Part shown: one piece after another, positions 42,963 to 53,400 of the stretch
Position numbering within the stretch: the stretch's first letter is position 1
Layout of the letters: every line of letters begins with the position of its first letter
Source of the DNA: Hoylesella buccalis ATCC 35310
GTDB taxonomy: Bacteria > Bacteroidota > Bacteroidia > Bacteroidales > Bacteroidaceae
Assembly (NCBI RefSeq): GCF_000177075.1
Contig: NZ_ADEG01000039.1
Span: forward strand, 124,001-188,000
Reading direction: 5' to 3'
DNA: 64,000 bases
Notes under the pieces: generated by a model
What the model saw: the letters and a program-made list of their open reading frames with translations, nothing else
Databases searched by the model: none
What the model was told of the DNA's origin: nothing
Translations under genes and position numbers: made by a program

Positions 42963-43646
42963 TTAATATTGTACAGTAATTTTGCCGCGTACAATGCTGG
43001 CTTGTTTATACCCAAGACCTTTCACTTGCTTGAGAATGTGAGCCGCTTCTTCATAACTTCGATAATTACCTACGCGACAGATCCACCTTGGAGAATAGAA
43101 ATGAACGTAAACTGGCTCATTAGGAAACGTCTGTTTGATGATGTCTCTGGCGGCTTCTGCTCGTTGTCTGTCGGCTCGTGAGTTGCCTCCAGCATAGACT
43201 TGCACACGGTATCCATTGATCTTATACCCCTTCCGCATCACTTTTTTGCGCAAGTCGATGGTGGGAATCTCCATCTCATTGGTCGAAGTCTCTTCGTTTT
43301 GCAGTCGTTTATCTTCATGTCTAGCCGTGGAATCATGTTTCGTTTCAGCTCCCTCTTTAGGTTTCTGACCATTCTTCTCCGCCGGGTTTGTTGTGACTGC
43401 AGGTGTGTTTTGATTCTTTGTTACTGCAACATTCTTTACGTCTTGCGCTTTGTTATCAATCCTGCCAGTCTGTGTTGTAGCGGTTTTCGCTTTTCCGTTA
43501 ACCAATTCGTCGATATCCTTACTCTGGCTAACTTTGACAGATGCTTTTCCTGGCTCCTTCTTCTGAAGATGCTCAAGGAAAGTCTGTGCATCAGCAAATG
43601 TTACTGAACAAATGATGATGATGAATAAAGTGACGAATTTCTTCAT
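42963..43646 (-). CDS. SPOR domain periplasmic protein
   Basis: 227 residues. Signal peptide ~1-20 (LFIIIICSVTFADAQ). A long low-complexity region rich in Lys, Thr, Asn and Glu (~40-130) is followed by a C-terminal SPOR domain (~145-225: YKINGYRVQVYAGGNSRADR, YRSYEEAAHILKQ, GYKQASIVRGKI). It is likely to bind septal peptidoglycan, in a tpiA-SPOR-folE arrangement common in Bacteroidales. The link to TpiA and FolE appears to be operon convention rather than pathway. Confidence 0.85.
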   Translation of the reverse strand: MKKFVTLFIIIICSVTFADAQTFLEHLQKKEPGKASVKVSQSKDIDELVNGKAKTATTQTGRIDNKAQDVKNVAVTKNQNTPAVTTNPAEKNGQKPKEGAETKHDSTARHEDKRLQNEETSTNEMEIPTIDLRKKVMRKGYKINGYRVQVYAGGNSRADRQRAEAARDIIKQTFPNEPVYVHFYSPRWICRVGNYRSYEEAAHILKQVKGLGYKQASIVRGKITVQY

Positions 43647-43732
43647 TTTTCTTTGGTGTTAATTCAAAAATGTCGAGTGAGCCAAAGGCTCACTATTGGA
43701 TGGGCCTTGCCTCACTCAACATGTGTGGAGTC

Positions 43733-44494
43733 TTATTTCTTCCAAGCATCAATAATGCCCTTGAAGTCGGCACATTTGAGTGATGCGCCACCAATCAGAC
43801 CGCCATCGATGTTTTCTTTAGCGAACAATTCTGGCGCATTGCTGGCTTTGCAGCTGCCTCCGTACAAGATAGTGGTGTCCTGAGCCACCTCGTTACCATA
43901 CTTCTCAGCAACGATTGAACGAATATAGGCATGAATCTCTTCTGCCTGATCGGCTGTTGCAGTCTTTCCAGTACCAATAGCCCAGATGGGTTCGTAGGCG
44001 ATAATGATGTTCTTGAACTCTTCTTCAGAAAGGTTAAATACAGAACCTTCGAGTTCTGCCTTCACCACTTCGTTCTGCTTGTTGGCCTCGCGCTCTTCCA
44101 AAGTCTCGCCAATGCAGAAGATAACCTTCAGCCCATTCTTCAATGCCAACTGCACTTTCTCCTTCAAGATTTCTGGAGTTTCCTTGTAATATTGACGTCT
44201 TTCAGAGTGTCCCAGAATGACATATTGTGCTCCGGTGCTCTTTACCATCTCTGCAGAAACCTCACCTGTGTAGGCTCCTTTTTCCTTATCGGCACAGTTC
44301 TCAGCACCCAGACCCACTAAGTTTTTATCCAATACGTCTGCAACACATGCCAAGTGAATGAACGGTGTGCAGATGATAACGCCGCAGTTGGGCTTTTCAG
44401 CTACTAATGCTTCATTGATTTCTTTTGCCAAAGCAACACCTTCTTGCAGGTTCAGATTCATCTTCCAGTTACCTGCTACGATTTTCTTTCTCAT
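43733..44494 (-). CDS. tpiA: Triosephosphate isomerase
   Basis: 253 residues. It interconverts dihydroxyacetone phosphate and glyceraldehyde 3-phosphate in glycolysis. The active site is complete: Lys in GNWKMN (~11), His in [11 protein letters not shown] (~97), Glu in [15 protein letters not shown] (~170), the flexible loop and the phosphate-binding [12 protein letters not shown] (~210) and GGLIGGASL (~233). It lies four bases downstream of the DoxX-like gene in the minus-strand operon. Confidence 0.97.
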   Translation of the reverse strand: MRKKIVAGNWKMNLNLQEGVALAKEINEALVAEKPNCGVIICTPFIHLACVADVLDKNLVGLGAENCADKEKGAYTGEVSAEMVKSTGAQYVILGHSERRQYYKETPEILKEKVQLALKNGLKVIFCIGETLEEREANKQNEVVKAELEGSVFNLSEEEFKNIIIAYEPIWAIGTGKTATADQAEEIHAYIRSIVAEKYGNEVAQDTTILYGGSCKASNAPELFAKENIDGGLIGGASLKCADFKGIIDAWKK

Positions 44495-44498
44495 TTTA

Positions 44499-45830
44499 CT
44501 ATTCTTTTTTAAGAGTTGATTTATTATCTTTTTCTTTCTTTTGATAGCGTTCTTCTTTCTTTTTCTTGAACTTCAACCACTGGCTCCAGGCCCAAAGACG
44601 GTCGGCAATGGTCAGCAACATCAATGGCAGGATGAACCACAAGAAGATTTCTGCTATCCTGGTTGACACGCTGTTGACAGGCATTTGCCCAATCACTTCT
44701 TCGTTCAGCGGCCGTTGCATGTCCGCTTCTTTCGGCAAGTCGTTGTGGCTCCATTTCCTAATGATGGTTCCTTTTTTCAGTAAAAGCAACCCAGGATTAC
44801 TTCTGATGATGGTCTTCAGCGTGGTTTCGTCAGTCATGTAGAACGGATATTCGGCACCCGTCAGATCCTGCCAACGCTTGATGTGCGGCTCGGTGCTTGA
44901 CGTGAGGCAATAAAAAGGATAATTGTACGTCTGTGCATACTCGTAAATCCTGTCAATATCGCCAAAGTTTGAGTCGTCTGCATATTCCAGATGAGGCGAG
45001 ATGAGCAAGAAGGTGTAACTCGTATCGTTCAACACCTCCTGGGTGAGGTCATCTCCCTGCTGGGTTTGTATGCTGAAGTCGTGTATGGGAGGCACATACC
45101 CTTGCGCCGTCTGAACAGTCTTACTGTCCACGAAAGTCCAAGTAGAGTCTGGGTAATTGTCCAGTGTAAACTCCTTCGTCACGCCATTTTTTTTCAGCAA
45201 GAATGTTGTTTCAAACTTGGGTTGCTCTGCTCCTTCGGGAATCACCATACCCTGTTGGATGTTGGCTCCCACGTGATAAGGCCTGAAATCGAACAGCGGC
45301 AGCTTGTACAGGCAATACAGACTGGACACGATAATGAAGAAGATGGTATAGTTGAACACAATCCATTGGTTGGGTCTTGATATGAAACGCCACATGCGTG
45401 TCGGCCAAATGGCCAAGACAATGGCACAACCCAGTAGCACAATGTTCTTCAACAATGTCTCCGTATTGCTCAGTTTGATGGCGTCACCAAAGCACCCACA
45501 GTCGCTGATGGGATTGGCGATGGCCAACCACAGCGTCACTACTGTCATGATTGCCATGAAAACCAGCGTGATTTTCGACACCACTCGCCGCCTGATAGCC
45601 AGCAGGATGAACACGCCCAAGCAGAATTCCAAAGCTGACAAAACTACCGAAGCTCCCAACGTCATCCAGTCGGGAATCATGCCTTGCCTTGCCAATGCTT
45701 CCAGATAGTCTTCTATCTTGTATTGTGTCCCCAGCGGGTCAATTGCCTTGACATATCCCGAAAGGATGAATGTCACCCCCAGGAGCAGGCGGCAAACGTT
45801 GGTCGATATCGTCTTGAGTTTATTCACTGA
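44499..45830 (-). CDS. DoxX-like membrane protein with thioredoxin-like region (BT_3928 family)
   Basis: About 443 residues from GTG 45830, with GTG 45842 as an alternative; both overlap the end of the DUF1599 gene. The N-terminal block has four membrane helices (~10-150) with the DoxX signature [21 protein letters not shown] and CGCFG (~112). A periplasmic region (~175-395) includes [17 protein letters not shown] and [18 protein letters not shown], reminiscent of a thioredoxin/peroxiredoxin-like fold without a clear CxxC. One more membrane helix (~403-422) is followed by a highly basic tail. A redox or respiratory quinone-linked role has been suggested for DoxX; the function here is open. 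Confidence 0.78.
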   Translation of the reverse strand, partial: SVNKLKTISTNVCRLLLGVTFILSGYVKAIDPLGTQYKIEDYLEALARQGMIPDWMTLGASVVLSALEFCLGVFILLAIRRRVVSKITLVFMAIMTVVTLWLAIANPISDCGCFGDAIKLSNTETLLKNIVLLGCAIVLAIWPTRMWRFISRPNQWIVFNYTIFFIIVSSLYCLYKLPLFDFRPYHVGANIQQGMVIPEGAEQPKFETTFLLKKNGVTKEFTLDNYPDSTWTFVDSKTVQTAQGYVPPIHDFSIQTQQGDDLTQEVLNDTSYTFLLISPHLEYADDSNFGDIDRIYEYAQTYNYPFYCLTSSTEPHIKRWQDLTGAEYPFYMTDETTLKTIIRSNPGLLLLKKGTIIRKWSHNDLPKEADMQRPLNEEVIGQMPVNSVSTRIAEIFLWFILPLMLLTIADRLWAWSQWLKFKKKKEERYQKKEKDNKSTLKKE

Positions 45831-46362
45831 GCCTGATAACACCGAAGACAGCGTAGTTGATAATGTCCATCAAATTGGAGTCGATGCCCTCAGAAACGAG
45901 TGCCTGTCCATGGATGTCTTCCAGTTCTTTGATTCGTTGTATCTTTGTCAAGATAAAGTCTGTGTAGCTGCTCACCCGCATCGAGCGCCATGCCTCATCG
46001 TAGTCGTGGTTCTTTTTCACCATCAGTGTGAGCGCTTCGCTCGCATGTTGGTCGTACAACGCCATGGCCTGCTCGGTGTTGATGTCTATTTCGTCAACGA
46101 ACCCCTTCTCCAGTTGAATCAGCCCCACGATGCCATAGTTAATCAAGGCCATGAATTCAGGGCGGATGCCTTCGTCTATCATGGCTTGTTTTTTGATTTC
46201 CAACGAGCGTATGCGCTTGGCTTTGATGAACAGCTGGTCTGTCAATGACGACGGACGCAGAATGCGCCACGACGCACTGTAATCGTGAAGTTTCTTCTCA
46301 AAGAGCGTGCGACATTCGGTCAGCACCTTCTTGAACTGCTCTTCTGTCTTCGTATTGTTCAT
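45820..46362 (-). CDS. DUF1599 family protein
   Basis: 180 residues from ATG 46362. The protein is an internal duplication: KKLHDYSASWRILRPSSLTDQLFIKA (~27-52) is repeated as KKNHDYDEAWRSMRVSSYTDFILTK (~118-142), each followed by IRSLE/IKELE helices and IDEG-type acidic turns. This matches the DUF1599 family, which has been linked by genomic context to nucleotide modification; no activity is proven. It is the first gene of the DUF1599-DoxX-tpiA-SPOR-folE-(xth) series and has a TAATTTTG box 13 bases upstream. Confidence 0.82.
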   Translation of the reverse strand: MNNTKTEEQFKKVLTECRTLFEKKLHDYSASWRILRPSSLTDQLFIKAKRIRSLEIKKQAMIDEGIRPEFMALINYGIVGLIQLEKGFVDEIDINTEQAMALYDQHASEALTLMVKKNHDYDEAWRSMRVSSYTDFILTKIQRIKELEDIHGQALVSEGIDSNLMDIINYAVFGVIRLSE

Positions 46363-46374
46363 ATTTATTGTTTG

Positions 46375-46382
46375 CAAAATTA
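46375..46382 (-). promoter_or_regulatory. -7 box TAATTTTG for the DUF1599-tpiA-folE operon
   Basis: TAATTTTG on the minus strand immediately upstream of the ATG at 46362, implying a very short 5' leader. Confidence 0.5.
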
Positions 46383-46468
46383 GTCAATTCTCATGAAATA
46401 TCCAAAGGAAGTGGATGTCGATTTTTTGCCGACAAATCTGCGCTGAATAGGTTGATAGGTTAACAACG

Positions 46469-46522
46469 AAAAAAAATGAAGAATCGCTTTGCGGGGTTAT
46501 CTCTCGCCAGTCGTTCTTCATT
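46469..46522 (-). terminator. Terminator of the small lipoprotein gene
   Basis: On the minus strand AATGAAGAA (46522-46514) pairs with TTCTTCATT (46483-46475), followed by a run of T (46476-46470). A second perfect stem GCAACC/GGTTGC (46536-46552) lies between it and the gene end. Confidence 0.6.
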
Positions 46523-46573
46523 CTCTATCTTCTGCGCAACCCTCCAGGTTGCATGACGTATCTGAAACCTGTG

Positions 46574-46984
46574 CTACAGACCTTGTTTCTGCCGCATCCT
46601 AATCATTCGCACCACGCCGCACATGGCCTCATAGCGCGCCTTCAGCGAGTCGCGTTCCACCCTCATCATGTTGGCTTTGTACAGATTCGATTCCATGGGG
46701 ATGCTTCTCAAGACGGTTTGTAGTGCCGAGTCGGTCTTGGCAATGTCGGCCTGTGCCTGCTTCAAGGAAGCGTTTTGCCAAATGTGCAGGGCTTCCTTGC
46801 GGCTCTCTATGGCTTTGGGAAACCGCATGCGCAGTGCCATGATGGAGTCGAGTGCTTCATTATAGCAACCATCCTTATATAAGGTCTTAATCTGGGAGAG
46901 CAATCTTGCTGCTTTTTCGTCTTCAGATGGTGTGCACGAACAGATGAGAAGCGTGCACAGAATCAACCACATATATTTCTTCAT
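46574..46984 (-). CDS. Small TPR-like lipoprotein
   Basis: 136 residues. A lipoprotein signal ends at LLICSC (Cys ~16). The remainder is helical and charged, with AARLLSQIKTLYKDGCYNEALDS and MALRMRFPKAIESRKEALHI resembling one or two TPR-type helix pairs, then a coiled stretch to the C-terminus. I do not recognise a named family. It is monocistronic, divergent from cca, with its own TATTTTTG box. Confidence 0.65.
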   Translation of the reverse strand: MKKYMWLILCTLLICSCTPSEDEKAARLLSQIKTLYKDGCYNEALDSIMALRMRFPKAIESRKEALHIWQNASLKQAQADIAKTDSALQTVLRSIPMESNLYKANMMRVERDSLKARYEAMCGVVRMIRMRQKQGL

Positions 46985-46988
46985 GTCG

Positions 46989-46996
46989 CAAAAATA
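46989..46996 (-). promoter_or_regulatory. -7 box TATTTTTG for the small lipoprotein gene
   Basis: TATTTTTG on the minus strand five bases before the ATG at 46984, again implying an almost leaderless transcript. Confidence 0.45.
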
Positions 46997-47040
46997 CGAT
47001 TTTTCTCTTTCATAGCACCCAAAACATGGCTAATTTTTAG

Positions 47041-47048
47041 TAACTTTG
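47041..47048 (+). promoter_or_regulatory. -7 box TAACTTTG for cca
   Basis: TAACTTTG followed by CAGCC, 30 bases before the ATG at 47079. It rules out the upstream in-frame start at 47046 as the translation start. Confidence 0.55.
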
Positions 47049-47078
47049 CAGCCACTTAAGAAGTTTTATAGTTTCAAC

Positions 47079-48515
47079 ATGCGTAATCTCTCCAATGCCG
47101 ACTTGGCTCATCTCCTTGATCAACCTATCTTTCATCACCTATCCGCTGTGGCCGATGACTTGCAGCTGGAATGCTATGTAGTGGGTGGCTATGTTCGCGA
47201 CCTTTTTCTCGAACGACCGTCCAACGACATCGACGTGGTGGTGGTGGGCAGCGGCATCAAAGTGGCAGAGGCCTTGAAGCAGCGGCTGGGTAAGCAAGCT
47301 CATCTGTCGGTATTTCGCAATTTTGGAACGGCGCAAGTGAAGTATCGGGGACAGGAAGTGGAGTTCGTGGGCGCCCGAAAAGAAAGCTACAACCACGATT
47401 CACGCAAGCCCGTGGTGGAGGATGGCACCTTGGAGGACGACCAAAACCGACGTGATTTCACCATCAACGCCATGGCTGTCTGCCTCAACGAGGCGAGGTT
47501 TGGCGAGCTGGTCGATCCCTTTGACGGTCTTTTAGACTTGGAAGACGGCATCATTCGCACGCCGCTCGACCCCGACATCACTTTCTCTGACGATCCATTG
47601 CGCATGATGCGCTGCGTGCGTTTCGCCACACAATTGAAATTTTTCATCGAGGACGAAACCTTTGAGGCATTGCAGCGCAACCGGGAACGCATCAAGATTG
47701 TCAGTGGGGAACGTATCGCCGACGAGCTGAACAAAATCATGATGACCGACCACCCCAGTCGGGGATTCGTAGAACTGCATCGCTGTGGATTGCTCGAACT
47801 CATCTTGCCCGAGTTCACCCTCATGGACATCGTGGAAACAAGGAACGGCCGAGCGCATAAAAACAATTTCTATCATACCCTGGAAGTGGTTGATAACATT
47901 TGCCAACATACCGACAACTTGTGGCTTCGGTGGGCGGCTTTGTTCCATGACATCGGAAAACCACGCAGCAAAAGGTGGGACGTTCAGGCCGGATGGACGT
48001 TCCATAACCATAATTACATTGGATCCAAGATGATTCCAGGCATCTTCAGACGGCTAAAATTTCCCATGGACAGCAAGATGAAGTATGTGCAAAAAATGGT
48101 TGATATGCACATGCGTCCCATCGCCATCGCCGATGAAGAGGTGACCGACAGTGCCGTTCGTCGCTTGATGAACGATGCCGGTGACGACATCGACGGCCTC
48201 ATGACGCTGTGCGAAGCCGACATTACCAGTAAAAACGCACAGCGTAAACAGCGGTTTTTGGACAACTTTCGTATGGTACGCGAGAAGCTGGATGACCTGA
48301 AAGAACGCGACTACAAGCGGCTGTTGCAGCCTTGCATCGACGGAAACGAAATCATGGAGATGTTCCACTTGCAGCCATCGCGCGAGGTGGGGACGTTGAA
48401 GCAGACCTTGAAAGACGCGGTGCTTGATAACAAGGTGCCGAACGAACGCGAACCGTTGATGGCTCTTTTGATTGAAAAAGCCAAAAAAATGGGGTTGGAC
48501 GTACCTCAAAAATAG
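47079..48515 (+). CDS. cca: CCA tRNA nucleotidyltransferase / polyA polymerase family with HD domain
   Basis: 478 residues from ATG 47079. The nucleotidyltransferase head has VVGGYVRDLFLERPSNDIDV (~34-53) with the two catalytic Asp residues, RRDFTINAMA (~130) and DDPLRMMRCVRFATQL (~175). An RNA-binding neck follows, then an HD domain (LRWAALFHDIGKPRSKR, ~282) and a C-terminal helical region. It adds or repairs the 3'-CCA end of tRNAs. The HD domain suggests additional phosphatase/phosphodiesterase activity, as in E. coli Cca. It is followed by a repeat-containing gap. Confidence 0.92.
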   Translation: MRNLSNADLAHLLDQPIFHHLSAVADDLQLECYVVGGYVRDLFLERPSNDIDVVVVGSGIKVAEALKQRLGKQAHLSVFRNFGTAQVKYRGQEVEFVGARKESYNHDSRKPVVEDGTLEDDQNRRDFTINAMAVCLNEARFGELVDPFDGLLDLEDGIIRTPLDPDITFSDDPLRMMRCVRFATQLKFFIEDETFEALQRNRERIKIVSGERIADELNKIMMTDHPSRGFVELHRCGLLELILPEFTLMDIVETRNGRAHKNNFYHTLEVVDNICQHTDNLWLRWAALFHDIGKPRSKRWDVQAGWTFHNHNYIGSKMIPGIFRRLKFPMDSKMKYVQKMVDMHMRPIAIADEEVTDSAVRRLMNDAGDDIDGLMTLCEADITSKNAQRKQRFLDNFRMVREKLDDLKERDYKRLLQPCIDGNEIMEMFHLQPSREVGTLKQTLKDAVLDNKVPNEREPLMALLIEKAKKMGLDVPQK

Positions 48516-48549
48516 GAGTAAAAAAATCACGGTTTTGTCAATATTTTTG

Positions 48550-48905
48550 GTTATTTCAAAACTTGCATTCTAGAGATAATCCAGCCATTTATAGCTTCAA
48601 AAATCACTTTCTGATGCCCTTGTCTGGCAAAAAGCATTGACTTTGGTCTTCTATAGCATGCTTTTTGCCCCTGAAAAGCATGTCCGTTGCTGGTCAAACG
48701 CAATGCTCTTGGCGTACAATTTGGCTGCTTTTGAGGTGTCGTTGATAGGGTATATTTATGTAATTGGATGAGTGTGAAGCATATACAAAATTCGCATATT
48801 TTCGACCACCGAGGCACTTGCTTGCAAATACGCGAGTATTTGAGCGGGTTTGCAAGATTTTTCAACATCCCAGGCAACCCGTTTTTGACATCTTGGTTGG
48901 GGTAA
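48550..48905 (-). repeat. 400-bp intergenic repeat family, copy E (reversed, divergent)
   Basis: On the minus strand the motif order fits the family, but more weakly. A hairpin CAAATAC-GCGA-GTATTTG (48825-48842) takes the place of the first module. The core includes AAGAGCATTGCGTTTGACC, ACATGCTTTTC, AAAAAGCATGC and CCAAAGTCAATGC (48625-48715), and the tail has TCTAGAATGC. Boundaries are approximate. It fills the gap between cca and the RND operon; 48906-49088 shows no gene. Confidence 0.5.
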
Positions 48906-49088
48906 GATGGCGTCGATGCCGAGGCACATTTTCATCTTTCTCCAATCCGTTTGATGTGCGTGTTTTTGCATTTTTGCTCCAAGGATGAATGTTTGCATCC
49001 GCTTGATGTAAATCCTCTATTTTCGTTATTTGCAGATAATATATGTTAAATGTAAGTGGTATTGATGCCAAAGTGAGAAAAAATCATG

Positions 49089-49096
49089 TAATTTTG
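49089..49096 (+). promoter_or_regulatory. -7 box TAATTTTG for the RND efflux operon
   Basis: TAATTTTG followed by CATG, 69 bases upstream of the ATG at 49166. Confidence 0.5.
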
Positions 49097-49165
49097 CATG
49101 GCAAAAACTTATAAACTTGCAATAGTTTTCGATTAGGTTCTAATCGTATGTTTTTTTGAGAAAGA

Positions 49166-50383
49166 ATGAAAAATAATAGATTATATAAAGGTATGAGACA
49201 AAAAAGTATGTTTTTGTTTGCAGCCATGGCTGCACTCTTGGTTTCGTGTGGCGGTAAACCCAGCATGAAATTCGGTGACAACGAATATCCTGTCACGCAA
49301 ATCAAGTCGACGGGTTCTACAACCCAGACCACTTATCCAGCCGTGATCAAGGGTATTCAAGATGTTGAGATTCGGCCGAAGGTGTCGGGATTCATTACAA
49401 AACTGAACGTGAAAGAGGGCCAAACAGTAGGCAAGGGCCAGGTGTTGTTCGTGATAGACAACAGTACTTATCAGGCATCGGTTCGCCAAGCGCAGGCTGC
49501 CGTGAACTCAGCCAAGTCGCAACTCAACACCGCTAAGTTGACCTACGAGAACAGTGAGCAGTTGTTCAAGAGCAATGTCATTGGCCAATACGAATTACAA
49601 TCAGCTCAAAATACTTACGCAACGGCACAGGCAGCGGTGGCTCAGGCACAAGCTGCACTGGCTTCGGCGAAGGAGATGCTGAGTTTCTGCTATGTGAAGA
49701 GTCCGGCGGCAGGTGTCGTTGGCAGCCTTCCTTTCAAGGTGGGGGCCTTGGTCAGCGCTTCAAGTCCCACGCCGTTGACCACCGTTTCCAACAACAGCAC
49801 CATGGAGGTTTACTTCTCCATGACTGAGAAAGATGTGCTGGAAATGACCAAGACATCGGGCAACGTGTCGGCTGTCATCGCATCGATGCCAGCGGTAAAA
49901 TTGCAGATGGCCGATGGCACGATTTACAACCAGCCTGGTAAGGTGGTGAAGATGAGTGGTGTGATAGACCAAGCCACTGGTACCTTGACGTTGATAGCTC
50001 ACTTCAAAAATCCTAATCGGTTGTTGAAGAGTGGCGGATCGGGCTCTATCGTCGTACCACGGGTAAGCAACCACGCCATCGTTATTCCGCAGTCGTATGC
50101 AACTGAGGTGCAGGATAAGATTTTTGTTTATACGGTTGGCAAGGACAACAAGGTCAAGTACACGGAAATTAAGGTAGCTCCGCAAAACGATGGACAAAAC
50201 TATATCGTGACAGAGGGACTGAAAGTGGGCGACCGCATCGTTACCAATGGCATCACAAAGTTGAGCGATGGCATGGAAATCAAGCCCATCACGCAGGCGC
50301 AGTACGCCAAGAAGATAGCCGATGCTGAGAAACTTGGCGAGATTCAGGGTGACTACGGAAAGATGAAAGAGGCTTTTAAATAA
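49166..50383 (+). CDS. RND efflux periplasmic adaptor lipoprotein (AcrA/MexA-like)
   Basis: 405 residues from ATG 49166; ATG 49193 (396 residues) also gives a good lipoprotein signal. The lipobox is LLVSC. Domain order: lipoyl half (VEIRPKVSGFITKLNVKEGQ, ~70), helical hairpin (~105-175, Ala/Gln-rich), second lipoyl half (YVKSPAAGVVGSLPFKVGA, ~178), beta-barrel, and membrane-proximal domain ending VTNGITKLSDGMEIKP. It connects the inner-membrane RND pump to the outer-membrane channel encoded downstream. Confidence 0.92.
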   Translation: MKNNRLYKGMRQKSMFLFAAMAALLVSCGGKPSMKFGDNEYPVTQIKSTGSTTQTTYPAVIKGIQDVEIRPKVSGFITKLNVKEGQTVGKGQVLFVIDNSTYQASVRQAQAAVNSAKSQLNTAKLTYENSEQLFKSNVIGQYELQSAQNTYATAQAAVAQAQAALASAKEMLSFCYVKSPAAGVVGSLPFKVGALVSASSPTPLTTVSNNSTMEVYFSMTEKDVLEMTKTSGNVSAVIASMPAVKLQMADGTIYNQPGKVVKMSGVIDQATGTLTLIAHFKNPNRLLKSGGSGSIVVPRVSNHAIVIPQSYATEVQDKIFVYTVGKDNKVKYTEIKVAPQNDGQNYIVTEGLKVGDRIVTNGITKLSDGMEIKPITQAQYAKKIADAEKLGEIQGDYGKMKEAFK

Positions 50384-50460
50384 AGGTGCATTTGATGGGT
50401 TGGGGTGAGAACCAGCCTATCATGAATGCTGAAAAGTAAGCGAGAAAACAACAACGAATT

Positions 50461-53400
50461 ATGACATTTACAAAATTTATCAAGCGACCGGTATTGTCAA
50501 CGGTAATCTCCGTGGTCATCGTGATCTTGGGATTCATCGGACTGACCACGCTTCCCATCGAGCAATATCCGGATATAGCGCCACCTACCATTTCGGTATG
50601 GACCACTTACATCGGCGCAGATGCTGAAACGGTGAAGAACTCTGTGCTCGCTCCCCTTGAGGAAAGCATCAACGGTGTGGAGAACATGGAGTACATGACC
50701 TCGCAGGCTACCAACGCTGGTGCGGCGCAGATTACCATTTATTTCCGTCAGGGAACCAACCCTGACATGTGTGCCGTTAACGTGCAAAACCGCGTTTCGC
50801 AGGCTCAGGCGTTGCTGCCGGCAGAGGTGAACCGCGTGGGTGTAACCGTATCTAAGCGTCAAACCTCGCAGGTGTTGATGTACACGCTGACGTCAGAGGG
50901 TGGCAAATACGATGATAGGTTTTTAACCAACTACAACAATATCAACATCATTCCGGCCATCAAGCGTGTTCGAGGCGTGGGTGACGTGCAGAGCCCAGGT
51001 ATGAAGACCTACTCCATGCGTATCTGGTTGAAGCCTGATGTGATGAAACAGTATGGCTTGATGCCATCTGATATCGCTGGCGCGTTGGCCGAACAAAACG
51101 TGGAAGCTGCTCCTGGTTCGTTCGGTGAACAGAGCAACATGGCCTACGAGTATGTGATGCGCTATAAAGGTCGTCTGAAAACGGCCGACGAGTTTGGCAA
51201 CATTATCTTGCACAGTACGCAGACGGGACAGACCCTGAAGTTGAAAGATGTGGCAAAGATAGAACTTGGCGGATTGACTTATGCCGTGAGCATGCGCAAC
51301 AACAACCAACCATCGTCCATGGGTATGGTTCAACAAATTGCGGGTTCGAACGCCAATGACATTGCTAAAGCGGTGAAAGCTGAATTGGAGAATCAGGCAA
51401 AGAACTTCCCGCCGGGCATGGAATACAAGATTAACTATGATGTGACCGAGTTCCTTTATGCTTCTATCGCAGAGGTTCTCAAGACATTGGTCATAACCTT
51501 GCTGCTGGTGTTCTTGGTGGTTTACATCTTTTTACAGGACTTCCGTTCTACCTTGATTCCGCTGATTGCCGTGCCGGTGTCACTGATAGGAACCTTCTTC
51601 TTCTTGCAATTGTTCGGATTCTCCATCAACTTGCTCACGCTGTCGGCCCTCTTGCTGGCGATAGCCATTGTGGTTGACGATGCCATCGTGGTGGTTGAGG
51701 CCGTTCATGCCAAGTTGGATTTGGGATATAAGAGTGCTTTGACGGCCAGCATTGATGCGATGAACGAAATTGCGGGCGCCATTATTTCCATCACGTTGGT
51801 GATGGCTGCGGTGTTCGTTCCGGTGTCGTTCATCGGTGGAACATCAGGAACGTTCTACCGAGAGTTTGGTGTGACCATGGCGGTGTCAATCATCATATCG
51901 GCCCTGAACGCCTTAACGCTCTCGCCAGCATTGTGTGCCATCTTCCTGAAACCAAAGAATGAGGATGGAACCGAGCGTAAGATGAGTAGGATAGACCGTT
52001 TTCATGCGTCGTTTAATACCAGTTATGAGAAGGTCTTGGGTAAATACAAAAATCGATTGCAAAAGCTGGTTAGGAAGCCTGTTCTCACAGGAGTCTTCAT
52101 CTTGGTGGGTGCAATAGCCTTGCTCTTGACCATGAAAACAACCAAGACAGGATTGGTTCCGGATGAAGATACGGGTACGCTGTTCTGTACGGTGTCTATG
52201 CCTCCGGCAACAAGTGCGGTGCGCACGCAGCAGGTGATCGACCAGGTTGATGCCATGTTGGCCAGCAATCCGGCCATTCAGAGCCGCGAACAGCTGCAAG
52301 GATACAACTTCATTGCCGGGCAAGGGTCTGACCAAGCTACCTTTATTATCAAGTTGAAGCCTTTCAGTGAGCGTAACATGGGACAAAGTGCCATGGCGGT
52401 ATTAGGCATGATATACAAGCAGACTGCTCAGATTAAGGATGCTCAAATCTTGGCATTCGCACCTCCTATGATTCCTGGTTTCGCCTTGAGCAACGGCGTT
52501 TCCTTGGTGTTGCAGGACAAAACGGGTGGCGATTTGAATAAATTCTTCCAAGTAACCAAGGCTTATTTGGCCGAATTGAACAAGCGTCCGGAGATACAAA
52601 TGGCCATGACCTCGTACAATCCAAACTATCCTCAGTATCTGATTGATGTGGATGTGGCTAAATGCAAGCAGGCAGGCATATCTCCTGCCACCGTCTTGAG
52701 TACGCTTCAGGGGTATTACGGTGGCATGTACGCCTCTAACTTCAATGCATACGGCAAGCTGTATCGTGTCATGATTCAGGGTGATGTTTCCAGTCGTGAG
52801 CGTCCAGAGGGTCTGAATGACATCTATGTCCGTACACCTGGCGGCATGGCACCCGTGCAAAGTTTCATTTCGATGAAGCGTGTTTTCGGCCCATCAAACA
52901 TCAATCGGTTCAACATGTTTACGAGTATCAACGTTCAGGTAACGCTGAATAGCGGTTATTCTACAGGTGAAGCCATTCAAGCCATCAAGGAAGTTGCCGC
53001 GACAGACCTGCCTCAAGGCTACGGATACGACTTCTCTGGCTTGTCAAGGTCAGAGAGTGAATCGAGCAATGCCACTGGCATGATATTTGTATTATGCTTC
53101 TTGTTCGTGTATTTGATATTGGCAGCGCAGTACGAAAGCTACCTGTTGCCCTTCGCAGTTATCCTCTCTATCCCGTTTGGATTGGCTGGTGCTTTCCTCT
53201 TTACGCAGTTGTTTGGACACAACAATGACATCTACATGCAGATTTCTCTGATTATGTTGATTGGTTTGTTGGCCAAGAATGCCATTTTGATTGTGCAGTT
53301 CGCCCTTGAAAGACGACGCACGGGTATGGCTATTACATGGTCTGCCATTCTCGGATCGGGTGCTCGTTTGCGCCCCATCTTGATGACTTCGTTGGCCATG